This document shows, piece after piece, positions 52,642-60,792 of a DNA stretch of 64,000 bases. Position 1 is the first letter of the stretch. Each line of letters begins with the position of its first letter. The position numbers and the translations under genes were made by a program. This DNA comes from CAWCHZ01 sp963795555. Lineage in GTDB: Bacteria; Actinomycetota; Thermoleophilia; Solirubrobacterales; Solirubrobacteraceae. The notes beneath the pieces were generated by a model, which worked only from the letters and a program-made list of their open reading frames with translations, searched no databases and had not been told where the DNA came from. Where the stretch lies: the NCBI GenBank assembly GCA_963795555.1, contig CAWCHZ010000001.1, forward strand, positions 186,001 through 250,000, given 5' to 3'.

Positions 52642-52854
52642 CTACTCGAGCACGACGAGCGTGTCGCCCTGGTTGACGGACTGGCCCTCCTCCACGCGGA
52701 TCTCCGCGACCGTCCCGGGATCGTCCGCCTCGACCGGCATCTCCATCTTCATCGCCTCCAGCACGACAACTGTGTCGCCCTCCTGGACGCTGTCGCCGAC
52801 GTCCACCTCGATCTTCCACACGGTTCCCGTGATGTGCGCGTCGACGTTGGGCAT
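52642..52854 (-). CDS. Biotinyl/lipoyl attachment domain protein (biotin carboxyl carrier type)
   Basis: 70 residues, a free-standing biotinyl domain: GTVWKIEVDVGDSVQEGDTV, the biotinylation site VLEAMKMEMPVE (Lys in AMKM) and the second half EIRVEEGQSVNQGDTLVVLE. It carries CO2 for an acyl-CoA or pyruvate-type carboxylase encoded elsewhere. It lies 40 bp upstream of bioB on the same strand, linking biotin synthesis with its use. Confidence 0.93.
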   Translation of the reverse strand: MPNVDAHITGTVWKIEVDVGDSVQEGDTVVVLEAMKMEMPVEADDPGTVAEIRVEEGQSVNQGDTLVVLE

Positions 52855-52981
52855 CGCTTGGTCGCTCTCCTCGTCGCCGGGCTCGCCGCGGCGCTGCTGG
52901 CATCCGCGGGCGGGCTTTGGTCAGCCGCCGATCGGGACCTCGGGGTCGCCGCCGGCAAGCGTAACGGCGAGAATAGTCGCC

Positions 52982-53713
52982 GTGCCCGATCGACCCGAGC
53001 TCGCGGTGATCGTCTGCGCGCGCGACGAGGATGAGCGGCTCGCCGACACGCTGAACGGCCTGCGGCGGGCCTTCGGCGCCGTGCGGATCATCGTCGCCGA
53101 CGACGGCTCGCGCGACGACACGCCGGCGATCGCCACTCGCGCGGGCGCCGAGCTGGCGCGCGGCGAGCGCCCGATCGGCAAGGGCGGTGCCGCGACGCGC
53201 GCGGCGTTGCCACTGCTTGAGGCGCCACCGCGCGTGGTGATGCTCTGCGACGGTGATCTCGGACTCAGCGCGGCCCAGCTCGGGCCGCTGGCCGCGAGCG
53301 TGCGGGCGGGAGAGTGCGACCTGGCGATCGCGCGCTTCGCAGTGGCCGTCGGCGGCGGCCTGGGAATCGCGCTTGGCTTTGCGCGCTGGACGATCCGCTC
53401 GCTCTGTGGCCGCCGGCTCGAAGCGCCGATCTCCGGTCAGCGCGCGCTGCGGGGCGAGCTGTTGGGCGCGCTGGTGCCGTTCTCGGCGCGCTTCGGCATG
53501 GAGCTCGCGATGACCGTCGATGCTCTGAGTGCCGGCTGGCGCGTGCAGGAGCTGCCGCTGGATCTCGCTCATCGCGCGACCGGGCGCACGCTGCGCGGCT
53601 TCGTGCACCGCGGCCGCCAGCTGGTCGACTTCGCGCTGGTCTACGTCGAGCGGCGGCTGGGCTTGCCTCGGGTGGACGTGCGTAGGGTGGGCCGAGATCG
53701 AGTGGGCGGATGA
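52982..53713 (+). CDS. Family 2 glycosyltransferase (polyprenyl-phosphate-type)
   Basis: 243 residues from the GTG at 52982. The GT-A fold has LAVIVCARDEDERLADTLN, RIIVADDGSRDDTPAIA and VVMLCDGDLGLSAAQLGPL (D-x-D metal site). The acceptor region is APISGQRALRGEL, as in dolichyl-phosphate glycosyltransferase-like and glucosyl-phosphoglycerate-type enzymes. The donor and acceptor are not certain. The C-terminus is basic and amphipathic and may touch the membrane. Its stop overlaps the glpK ATG by 4 bases. Confidence 0.83.
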   Translation: MPDRPELAVIVCARDEDERLADTLNGLRRAFGAVRIIVADDGSRDDTPAIATRAGAELARGERPIGKGGAATRAALPLLEAPPRVVMLCDGDLGLSAAQLGPLAASVRAGECDLAIARFAVAVGGGLGIALGFARWTIRSLCGRRLEAPISGQRALRGELLGALVPFSARFGMELAMTVDALSAGWRVQELPLDLAHRATGRTLRGFVHRGRQLVDFALVYVERRLGLPRVDVRRVGRDRVGG

Positions 53714-55227
53714 TCCTCGCGATCGATCAGGGCACCAGCGGCACGACCTGCCTGGTGCTCGACGAGGAGGGCGAGCCGCTGAGCTGCGCCCGTGCTGGCG
53801 TGGCAGCGCGCTTTCCGCAGGCGGGCTGGGTCGAGCTCGATGCCGAGGAGATCTGGCGATCGGTGCGCGAGGCGAGCGCGGCGGCGCTGACGCAGGCCGG
53901 CGTGCGGGTCGGCGAGCTGACCGCCGTCGGGATCGCCAATCAGCGCGAGACCGTCGTCACCTGGGATCCAGTCAGCGGCGAGCCGCTGCATCACGCGCTG
54001 GCCTGGCAGGATCGCCGCACCGCCGAGCACTGCCGTGCACTGCGCGAGGCCGGTCACGAGCCGCTCGTGCGCGAGCGCACCGGCCTGATCCTCGACCCCT
54101 ATTTCTCGGCGACGAAGATCCAATGGCTGCTGGAGTGCGTGCCCGATCTCGCGCGACGCGCCTCCACCGGGCGAGCGGTGTTCGGGACGGTCGACGCCTG
54201 GCTGCTGTTCAAGCTCACCGGCGAGCATCTGACCGACAGCTCAAACGCCTCGCGCACGCTGCTATGCGACACCAGCACCGGCCGCTGGGACGCGGAGCTG
54301 CTGGCGCTCTTCGGCGAGATCCCGGCGCGCTCGCTGCCGACGATCGTCGCCAGCTGTGGACCGCTCGCAAGGACGCGGTCGCAGGCGCTCCATGGCCATG
54401 TCGTGCCCGTCACCGGGGTTGCCGGCGACCAGCAGGCCGCGCTCTTCGGGCAGGCCTGCCTGGAGCCCGGGATGGGCAAGGCGACATATGGGACGGGCGC
54501 GTTCGTGCTGGTCAACGACGGCACGCGGCGCCCGCCCGCCGCTCCCGGGCTGCTGTCGACGGTGGCGTGGCGGATCGGCGCTCGCACCGACTATGCGCTG
54601 GAGGGCTCGATCCTCGTCGCCGGCGCGGCGGTGAGCTGGCTGCGCGATGGGCTGGGGATCATCGCCGAAGCTGCCGAGACCGAGCGGCTCGCGGCCTCGC
54701 TGGTGTCGAATGACGGCGTCCACTTCGTGCCCGCGTTGAGCGGGCTCGGCTCACCGCACTGGGACCCCTATGCGCGCGGCACGATCATCGGGCTGACCGG
54801 GGGCACCACGCGCGCCCACCTGGCACGCGCGACGCTCGAGGCGATCGCGCAGCAGACCGCCGACGCGGTCGCGGCGATCGAGGCCGCCGGCCAGCCGTTG
54901 CGCGAGCTGCGCGTCGATGGTGGCGCCGCCGTCAACGGCTGGCTGATGCAGTTCCAGGCCGACCTGCTGGGCGTGCCGGTGCTGGTCCACGAGATCTCCG
55001 AGACGACTGCGCTGGGCGCCGGCCAGCTCGCCGGCGTCGGCGCCGACGTCTGGACGCTGGATGCGGTCGAGCGCGGCTGGCGTCCGCGCATGCGCTTCGA
55101 GCCGGCGATGGAGCACGCCGAGCGCGAGCATCTGCGCGCGCAGTGGCGCCGCGCCGTCGAGCGTGCCCAGGGCTGGGCCGATCCGGACGCGGGGGGGCCG
55201 GCGCCCTCGGACGCGGGGCTGCCATGA
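53710..55227 (+). CDS. glpK: Glycerol kinase
   Basis: 505 residues of the FGGY kinase family: LAIDQGTSGTTCLVLDEEGE, GIANQRETVVTWDPVSGEPL (substrate-binding Arg-Glu), LDPYFSATKIQWLLE, GVAGDQQAALFGQACLEPG, YGTGAFVLVNDG and ELRVDGGAAVNGWLMQFQAD. It phosphorylates glycerol to sn-glycerol-3-phosphate. It overlaps the GT2 gene before it and plsC after it by 4 bases each, suggesting that glycerol-3-phosphate is directed to lipid or glycolipid synthesis. Confidence 0.95.
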   Translation: MILAIDQGTSGTTCLVLDEEGEPLSCARAGVAARFPQAGWVELDAEEIWRSVREASAAALTQAGVRVGELTAVGIANQRETVVTWDPVSGEPLHHALAWQDRRTAEHCRALREAGHEPLVRERTGLILDPYFSATKIQWLLECVPDLARRASTGRAVFGTVDAWLLFKLTGEHLTDSSNASRTLLCDTSTGRWDAELLALFGEIPARSLPTIVASCGPLARTRSQALHGHVVPVTGVAGDQQAALFGQACLEPGMGKATYGTGAFVLVNDGTRRPPAAPGLLSTVAWRIGARTDYALEGSILVAGAAVSWLRDGLGIIAEAAETERLAASLVSNDGVHFVPALSGLGSPHWDPYARGTIIGLTGGTTRAHLARATLEAIAQQTADAVAAIEAAGQPLRELRVDGGAAVNGWLMQFQADLLGVPVLVHEISETTALGAGQLAGVGADVWTLDAVERGWRPRMRFEPAMEHAEREHLRAQWRRAVERAQGWADPDAGGPAPSDAGLP

Positions 55228-55916
55228 CGATGCGCGTCCAGAGCTATCTCGATCCGCGTCCGGCGGAGTACTTCGAGCGCTTCCATCTGCGGGCTCGCAC
55301 TCGCGGCCCCGACTGGGTCTATGACCTGGCGCGGGTGGCGTGCACGCTGTACGCGCTGGCGCTGTGCCATGCTCGCTGCAACGCCTCGGAGAACGTGCCG
55401 GCCAGCGGGCCGGTGATCCTTGCCCCAAACCACTTCTCCGCGCTGGATCACCTCTTCGTCGGCATGTTCATCCGCCGCCGCGTCCGCTTCATGGCCAAGT
55501 CGCAGCTGTTCAGGCCTCCGCTCGAGGGCCTGTTCGCGCACCTCGGCGTGTTTCCGGTGCGGCGCGGCCACGGTGATGACGAGGCGATGCTGACCGCCCA
55601 GGCCATCCTCGCCGCCGGCGGCTGCGTGGCGATCTACTGCGAGGGTGGGCGATCACGCAACGGCGTGCTCGCCGAGCACCCCCGCCCCGGCGTCGGGCGA
55701 CTCGCCCTGCTCAGCGGCGCGCCGGTTGTGCCGATCGCGATCCACGGCTCCGAGCGAGCGCGCGACTGGCGGCGGGTGCGATTGGCGCGCGTCAGGCTTC
55801 GGTTCGGCGATCCGCTGCGCTTCGAGCCATGCGTCAGCCCGAGCCGAGTCGAGCAGCAGCAGGCCGCCGAGGTCGTCTTCGCGGCGATCAAGGAGCTGCA
55901 TACGCGCGGAGGCTAG
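55224..55916 (+). CDS. plsC: 1-acyl-sn-glycerol-3-phosphate acyltransferase (PlsC family)
   Basis: 230 residues. The acyltransferase signature NHFSALD (NHx4D motif) is near residue 74. FMAKSQLFRPPLEGLFAHLG, FPVRRGHGDDEAM and EGGRSRNG (motif III) follow, and then PVVPIAIHGSER. It makes phosphatidic acid. It is coupled to glpK by an ATGA overlap. The TAG stop shares a CTAG with the stop of the converging CDF gene (55913-55916). Confidence 0.92.
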   Translation: MTMRVQSYLDPRPAEYFERFHLRARTRGPDWVYDLARVACTLYALALCHARCNASENVPASGPVILAPNHFSALDHLFVGMFIRRRVRFMAKSQLFRPPLEGLFAHLGVFPVRRGHGDDEAMLTAQAILAAGGCVAIYCEGGRSRNGVLAEHPRPGVGRLALLSGAPVVPIAIHGSERARDWRRVRLARVRLRFGDPLRFEPCVSPSRVEQQQAAEVVFAAIKELHTRGG

Positions 55917-56836
55917 GACCGCGGCGGCGCGGCGCGCGTCTCGATCGCCAGCAGGCGGTCGGCCGGCGCGTGATCGACCTGCAGCGTCGTGTGCCGCAGC
56001 TCATAGCGCTTGCCGAGCACGCGCTCGAGCTCCCGCCTGATGCCGTGGCAGTCCTCACCCGAGGCCACCAGGACGTGCGCCGAGAGCGCCGGGAACCCCG
56101 TCGTGACCTCCCAGACATGCAGGTCGTGAACCTCGACGACGCCCGGCTGGCGCGCGAGCAGCTCGCCGATCTGCTGGGGGTCGAGCCCAGCCGGAGCGGC
56201 TTCGAGGAACACGCGCGCCGAGGCCAGCAGCAGCTTCGTGCCCGAGCGCAGCATCAGCGCGGCGACGAGCAGCGAGGCGATCGCGTCCGCGCGCTCGAAG
56301 TGGCTCGCCAGGATCACGACCGCGGCGAGCGCCGTCGCGGCGAAGGCGTAGAGATCGGTGAGCACGTGCTGGATGGAGCCCTCGACGTTGATGCTGTGCG
56401 ATTCCTCTGGCGCCAGCGCGCGGATCGCGAGCAGGTTCACGACCGCTCCGACGAGCGCCACCACGAGCATCGGCACCGCTTGCGGATGGGCGGGCGAGAC
56501 CAGCCGCCGCACCGCCTCGTAGATCACGAAGGCGGCCAGGATCAGCAGCGTGATGCCGTTGGCCTGGGCGGAGAGCGCCTCGGCGCGGCCCAGGCCGAAG
56601 GTCATTGGCCCGCGCGGGGGCTGGCGCGCCAGCCGCGCCGCGATCAGTGCCAGGCCCAGCGCACCGGCGTCGGTGAGCATGTGGGCCGCGTCGGAGAGCA
56701 GCGCCAGCGAGGAGGCGAGGATTCCGACCACGACCTCGGCCGCCATCAGGCTGGCGATCAGCAGCAGCGCGATCAGCAGCCGGTTTGCCTCCTGCGCGCC
56801 GCGCAGGCCGTGGTCATGCTCGTGGTGTACGGTCAC
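55913..56836 (-). CDS. Cation diffusion facilitator (CDF) metal efflux protein
   Basis: 307 residues. Six helices have the two metal-site motifs SDAAHMLTDAGAL (TM2) and QHVLTDLYAFAAT (TM5), and an N-terminal His-rich start (VHHEHDHG) is present. The cytoplasmic domain is HDLHVWEVTTGFPALSAHVL. It belongs to the CzcD/ZitB group exporting zinc, and perhaps cobalt or cadmium, in exchange for protons. It converges with plsC. An SDR gene lies 37 bases upstream on the same strand. Confidence 0.94.
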   Translation of the reverse strand: MTVHHEHDHGLRGAQEANRLLIALLLIASLMAAEVVVGILASSLALLSDAAHMLTDAGALGLALIAARLARQPPRGPMTFGLGRAEALSAQANGITLLILAAFVIYEAVRRLVSPAHPQAVPMLVVALVGAVVNLLAIRALAPEESHSINVEGSIQHVLTDLYAFAATALAAVVILASHFERADAIASLLVAALMLRSGTKLLLASARVFLEAAPAGLDPQQIGELLARQPGVVEVHDLHVWEVTTGFPALSAHVLVASGEDCHGIRRELERVLGKRYELRHTTLQVDHAPADRLLAIETRAAPPRS

Positions 56837-56873
56837 ACGGTCATGCCGTTGGGTTGCCTGTCGGTGGGCGCGC

Positions 56874-57701
56874 TCACATCGTCATGCCGCCGGCGTGCCC
56901 ACCGGTGATGTTGAGCACCTGGCCGTGGATGTAGTTCGACCATGGCGTGCAGAGCAGGAAGACACCGGCGGCTGCCTCCGCGGGCGTGCCGGCGCGCTGC
57001 AGGGGCACGAGCATCGTCGCATGCTCGCGCACCTGCGCCGAGATCCCAAGCTGGATCCGCTCCCCGTCCTTGAGCATCACGTTGGTGGCGTCGTCGAGCG
57101 CCGTCAGGCGCGTCTCGATGTAGCCGAAGGCGACCGCGTTGACGTTGATCTTCAAATGCCCCCATTCCTTCGCGAGCGCCTTCGTGAGCCCGACTACGGC
57201 CGCCTTGCCGGCGGCGTAGTTGACCTGCCCGGCGTTGCCCATCGTGCCCGAGACGGAGCTCACGTTGACCACCTTGCGGAACACCTCGCGACCCTCCGCG
57301 CGCTCGCGCTTGGCCGGCTCGCGCAGATGCGGGGCCGCCGCGCGCAGCACCCGAAACGGGGCGACGACGTGGATGTCGAGCATCGCCTGGAACTGCTCGT
57401 CGGTCATCTTGTGGATCACGCCGTCACGGGTGTAGCCGGCGTTGTTGACGACGATGTCGAGCCTGCCCCAGGCATCGATCGCCCTCGCCACCAGCTCGTC
57501 GGGGACGCCCGGTCGCGTCAGATCGCCGCCATGGTCGATCGTCTCGCCGCCGATCTTGCTTGCCGCCTCCCGTGCCAGATCGGCATCGAGATCGTTGACC
57601 ACGACATGCGCCCCCTCGCCTGCCAGCAACTCGGCGGTGGCGCGGCCGATGCCGCGTGCCGCGCCCGTGACGATCGCCACCTTGCCTTCGAGCACTGCCA
57701 T
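56874..57701 (-). CDS. Short-chain dehydrogenase/reductase (FabG-like)
   Basis: 275 residues of classical SDR: VTGAARGIGRATAELLA (cofactor loop), VNDLDAD (NAD(H)-type acidic residue after beta 2), IVVNNAGYTRDGVIHKM, VSSVSGTMGNAGQVNYAAGK (Ser and Y-x3-K). The motifs and the TRDG loop are FabG-like (3-oxoacyl-ACP or acetoacetyl-CoA reductase). An insertion (REPAKRERAEGREVFRK) precedes the catalytic serine, as in longer acyl-CoA-active SDRs. A strong AGGAGG lies 7 bases before the ATG. It is divergent from a TetR gene that may regulate it. Confidence 0.9.
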   Translation of the reverse strand: MAVLEGKVAIVTGAARGIGRATAELLAGEGAHVVVNDLDADLAREAASKIGGETIDHGGDLTRPGVPDELVARAIDAWGRLDIVVNNAGYTRDGVIHKMTDEQFQAMLDIHVVAPFRVLRAAAPHLREPAKRERAEGREVFRKVVNVSSVSGTMGNAGQVNYAAGKAAVVGLTKALAKEWGHLKINVNAVAFGYIETRLTALDDATNVMLKDGERIQLGISAQVREHATMLVPLQRAGTPAEAAAGVFLLCTPWSNYIHGQVLNITGGHAGGMTM

Positions 57702-57852
57702 CCGCCCGCCTCCTCGAGTCGCGCCTGGGTTTTGCCTTGTGGCAGGTTAGACTGCGGCGAGCGGCCGATTGACCCGTCGGTCGGTCGAGAGGGCCCGATC
57801 GGCATCGAGCAACAGCCGATCGGGGCGCCAGCCAACAGGAGGGAGGCGTGCA

Positions 57853-58584
57853 ATGACCGCGACCGGTCAGCGCTCCAGCGCAGCAGTCGAGCGCCAGGCT
57901 TCCCCGCCGCGTCCCCGCTCGGCTCGGCGCGGCACCGTCCGCGCCGGCTCGGTCGACAAGCGTCGGCTGATCCTCGACGCGGCGGTGCGCGTCTTCGCGC
58001 GCCAGGGCTTCCATGGCTGCCGGGTGTCGGACATCGCCGACCAGGCCGGTGTCGCGTACGGGCTCGTCTACCACTACTTCGGCTCCAAGGACGAGGTCCT
58101 CGACACGCTGTTCGAGGAGCGCTGGGCGATCCTGCGTGCGCTGATCGCCGAGGTCGATCAGCGCGAGATCCCGGCCTGCGCGAAGCTCGAGGCGATCGCC
58201 GGCTTCATCATCGACTCCTACCGCCGCGATCCCGAGCTGATGCAGGTGATCGTCGTCGAGGTCACCCGCGCGGTGAACTCATTCGGCCGTACCCACTGGC
58301 CCTCGATCCAGGCCGCCTACGACGAGCTTGCGGCGATCGTGCGCAAGGGCCAGCTGGATGGGTCGCTGACGTCCGCCGTGTCGGCGGAGTTCGCCGCGCT
58401 CGCCTTCTACGGGACGATCGAGCAGGTCCTGACGGGCTGGATCTTCGACGTGCTGCCGCGCGGCGAGGAGCACTACGAGCAGGCGCGGCGGTTCGTCGTG
58501 CAGACGATCTGCGGCGGCATCCAGCCACCTCCGGCGGGCAGCAGGCGCGGCATACGAGCGCCTGCCGCGGGCGGCTCTGATTAA
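57853..58584 (+). CDS. TetR-family regulator (FadR/RutR-like)
   Basis: 243 residues. After a basic N-terminal extension, the HTH is KRRLILDAAVRVFARQGFHG, then CRVSDIADQAGVAYGLVYHY and FGSKDEVLDTLF. The C-terminal ligand domain contains SYRRDPELMQVIVVEVTRA, resembling the TetR_C_33/fatty-acid-responsive group. The ATG is fixed by AGGAGGGAGG 8 bases upstream. It is divergent from the FabG-like SDR, a common arrangement for acyl-CoA-responsive regulators; the target is inferred. Confidence 0.9.
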   Translation: MTATGQRSSAAVERQASPPRPRSARRGTVRAGSVDKRRLILDAAVRVFARQGFHGCRVSDIADQAGVAYGLVYHYFGSKDEVLDTLFEERWAILRALIAEVDQREIPACAKLEAIAGFIIDSYRRDPELMQVIVVEVTRAVNSFGRTHWPSIQAAYDELAAIVRKGQLDGSLTSAVSAEFAALAFYGTIEQVLTGWIFDVLPRGEEHYEQARRFVVQTICGGIQPPPAGSRRGIRAPAAGGSD

Positions 58585-58594
58585 CTGCGGCACA

Positions 58595-58732
58595 ATGCCT
58601 CAGAACGAAGTCGCCAAACGCCTGATCTGGTCCGGCCTGCTGGCTGGCATCGGAGCGCTCTTCTCGGTCCTCACGCAGCGCGTAGCAGCGCTGATCTGGA
58701 TGCGTCTCTACGGGGAAGACCCGCCCGAGTGA
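58595..58732 (+). CDS. Small DUF4235-like membrane protein
   Basis: 45 residues: one hydrophobic segment (LIWSGLLAGIGALFSVLTQR) and a conserved-looking end LIWMRLYGEDPPE, which resembles the tail of DUF4235 envelope proteins. Its stop overlaps the GTG of the next gene by 4 bases, strong support that it is translated. It is the first gene of a four-gene envelope cluster with the repeat protein, holin-X and DUF3618 proteins. Confidence 0.6.
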   Translation: MPQNEVAKRLIWSGLLAGIGALFSVLTQRVAALIWMRLYGEDPPE

Positions 58733-59094
58733 GCTCCGAGCAGCCGACCGCCGAGCACTACCCCGAGCCAGCGGATGCTCTCGGCGGCGCCGCCGTGCCC
58801 GAGCCGCCCCCCGAGCAGGAGTCGGGGGCCTGGGGTCAGCCGTCGGATGGCTTTGAGGGGCCTGCGGATGCGGCGGCCTGGGGTCAGCCGTCGGATGGCT
58901 TTGAGGGGCCTGCGGATGCGGCGGCCGCCTGGGACCAGTCGTCAGACGGCTTCGAGACCGCCGCGGATCCCGCCGTGGCCCAGCCTGGCAGTGGGCTGCG
59001 TGGACTGGCCGAGCAGCGCCCCGAGCTGCTGGTTGGAGGCGCATTCGCTGGCGGCGTGCTGCTGGCCCTGATCGTGAGGCGCCTGCGTGGCTGA
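58729..59094 (+). CDS. Acidic repeat protein with C-terminal membrane anchor
   Basis: 121 residues from a GTG overlapping the previous stop. The body has three copies of a 16-residue unit (WGQPSDGFEGPADAAA-like; the third is diverged). They are encoded by two perfect 48-bp tandem copies and one degenerate copy. The C-terminus is a membrane helix (LLVGGAFAGGVLLALIVRR). No family is recognised. Its place before holin-X and DUF3618 genes suggests an envelope or stress-related role. Repeat number may vary between strains. Confidence 0.65.
   Translation: MSSEQPTAEHYPEPADALGGAAVPEPPPEQESGAWGQPSDGFEGPADAAAWGQPSDGFEGPADAAAAWDQSSDGFETAADPAVAQPGSGLRGLAEQRPELLVGGAFAGGVLLALIVRRLRG
58828..58923. repeat. 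Two perfect 48-bp in-frame tandem repeats
   Basis: 58828-58875 and 58876-58923 are identical and keep frame. A diverged third copy follows to about 58974. Confidence 0.95.
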
Positions 59095-59515
59095 GGAGCA
59101 GTCGACCCCTGGGATTGCGGCGACGCTGCTCGACATCTCCGAGCGCACGACCCTGCTCGTGCGAGAGGAGATCGAGCTGGCCAAGGCCGAGCTGACGCAG
59201 AAGATCATCAGCCTGCTGAAGGGGGCCGTCGTCGCGCTGGTCGCCGGGATCTTCGCGGTGATCGGTCTGCTGTTCCTGCTGCACGGGCTCGCCTGGGGAG
59301 TGTGGCGGTGGCTGTTCGGCGGCACCAACTACTACCTGGGCTTCTTCGTCGTCGCCGGTGCCCTGTTCCTGCTGGGGGCTCTCGCTGGCCTGCTGGCCGC
59401 TCGCGCGCTGCGGGCCGGCACGCCACCCAAGCCCGAGCTGGCGATCGACGAGGCGCGCCGCATCCAGGGCGCGCTGAGGGGATCGGGCACGCCGCCGCAG
59501 GAGCCGCTGCCGTGA
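59087..59515 (+). CDS. Holin-X/DUF1469 family membrane protein
   Basis: 142 residues from a GTG at 59087. An amphipathic N-terminus (DISERTTLLVREEIELAKAE) is followed by two strong helices (GAVVALVAGIFAVIGLLFLL and YYLGFFVVAGALFLLGALAG), matching the actinobacterial Putative Actinobacterial Holin-X (DUF1469) family. Despite the name it is a chromosomal envelope protein of unknown function, usually next to DUF3618 as here. It overlaps the gene before by 8 bases and the one after by 1 base. Confidence 0.85.
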   Translation: MAEEQSTPGIAATLLDISERTTLLVREEIELAKAELTQKIISLLKGAVVALVAGIFAVIGLLFLLHGLAWGVWRWLFGGTNYYLGFFVVAGALFLLGALAGLLAARALRAGTPPKPELAIDEARRIQGALRGSGTPPQEPLP

Positions 59516-59742
59516 TGCCGACGCGCACGCCGGAGCAGATCCGCGCCTCGATCGAGATCAACCGCGCCGGGCTGGTGGCCTCGGTGCAGACGCTGCAGGG
59601 CGAGCTCGCCGAGCTGCGCGACTGGCGCTCGCAGATCGTGCGCCACCGCCGACAGATCCTGATCGGAGCTGGTGTCGCCGGCTTCGTGCTGGGCGGCGGC
59701 CTGGCTGCCCTCGCGGGCAGACGCCGACGCCGCGGTCGCTGA
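59515..59742 (+). CDS. DUF3618 family protein
   Basis: 75 residues: RTPEQIRASIEINRAGLVAS, a helical region typical of DUF3618, then WRSQIVRHRRQILIGAGVAG, a membrane helix and a basic tail (GRRRRRGR). Its start codon overlaps the holin-X stop (TGATG). Function is unknown; it is consistently paired with holin-X proteins in Actinobacteria. Confidence 0.85.
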   Translation: MPTRTPEQIRASIEINRAGLVASVQTLQGELAELRDWRSQIVRHRRQILIGAGVAGFVLGGGLAALAGRRRRRGR

Positions 59743-59801
59743 ACGGCCGCCGGCCGGGTCGCTGGGCAGCCGCGGCGCAGGCGCTGAGCGTCTGCCGGCG
59801 C

Positions 59802-60668
59802 TCAGCGCAGCAGCTGCACCGGCAGGCCGCCGACGCCGAGCAGGCCGGGCCCCACATGGGCGCCGACAACGGGCCCGAGCTCGGAGACCCACAACGGCTC
59901 ACAGCCGAAGATCGTGCACCCCCGCTCGACGAGCGCGTTGGCCCGGTCGGGCGCCTGGATGTGCTGGACGACCCAGCCATCGGCGCCCTCGTCGCGCAGC
60001 GTCTCCATGAACGCACACATACGCTCGAACATCCGCGCGCTGGTGCGGACCCGCTCGATCGGCGTGATCTCCGAGTCGAAGGAGAGGATCGGCTTGATCT
60101 GCAGCGTGGATCCCACCCAGGCGGCCGCGCGCCCGATGCGTCCGCCACGGCGCAGGAACTCGAGCGTGTCGATGCCGAACCAGATATGCAGCGCCGCGCG
60201 GGCGTCGCGGGCGCGCTGGGCGACCTCGCCGCGGTCGCCACCGCTGGCGGCACAGGCTGCCGCCGCGAGCACCACCATTCCCAGGCCGCCGCAGGCGGTG
60301 GCCGAGTCGATCACCTCGATGCGCTCGCCGCCGCGGCCCTGCTCGACCAGCTGCGCCCTGGCCTGCAACGCGGACTGAAAGGTCCCGGAGACGCCGCTCG
60401 CCAGGTGGACTGAGACGATCTCGCCGCCATCAGCGAGCAGCGGCTCGTAGGTGGCGATGAAGTCCCCCACCGACGGCTGCGAGGTGGTCGGCAGCTCGTC
60501 GCCAGCGCGCAGCCGCTCGTAGAAGCCGTCGAAGCCGGGCATGTCGGCCTCGCGTTGCTGCTGGTCGCCCCAGCGGACGTACAGGCTCACCTGGCGGACG
60601 CCGCGAGCGCTCAGCAGCTCTGGCGGCAGGTAGTGGGTCGTGTCGGTGACCACCGTGACCGGCGTCAT
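59802..60668 (-). CDS. DegV family fatty-acid-binding protein
   Basis: 288 residues matching DegV/FakB: VTVVTDTTHYLPPELLSARG, LPTTSQPSVGDFIATYEPLL (the TSQPS fatty-acid head-group site), SVHLASGVSGTFQSALQAR and IDSATACGGLGMVVLAAA. FakB proteins present fatty acids to the kinase FakA for phosphorylation and lipid use. No fakA is adjacent. ATG 60668 has TAGGGT 9 bases upstream. It is divergent from the S55-like gene. Confidence 0.93.
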   Translation of the reverse strand: MTPVTVVTDTTHYLPPELLSARGVRQVSLYVRWGDQQQREADMPGFDGFYERLRAGDELPTTSQPSVGDFIATYEPLLADGGEIVSVHLASGVSGTFQSALQARAQLVEQGRGGERIEVIDSATACGGLGMVVLAAAACAASGGDRGEVAQRARDARAALHIWFGIDTLEFLRRGGRIGRAAAWVGSTLQIKPILSFDSEITPIERVRTSARMFERMCAFMETLRDEGADGWVVQHIQAPDRANALVERGCTIFGCEPLWVSELGPVVGAHVGPGLLGVGGLPVQLLR

Positions 60669-60792
60669 CGCACAGGCACCCTACCGGGCGCGGCTCGCGG
60701 CGCGCCGCCCGGACTCCTCGATGGACGCCGGCGAGTCCTGGACGAACGTCGGCTCGACGTGGCGCCGGAGCGTCAAGTAGCGTGCGGCCTCG

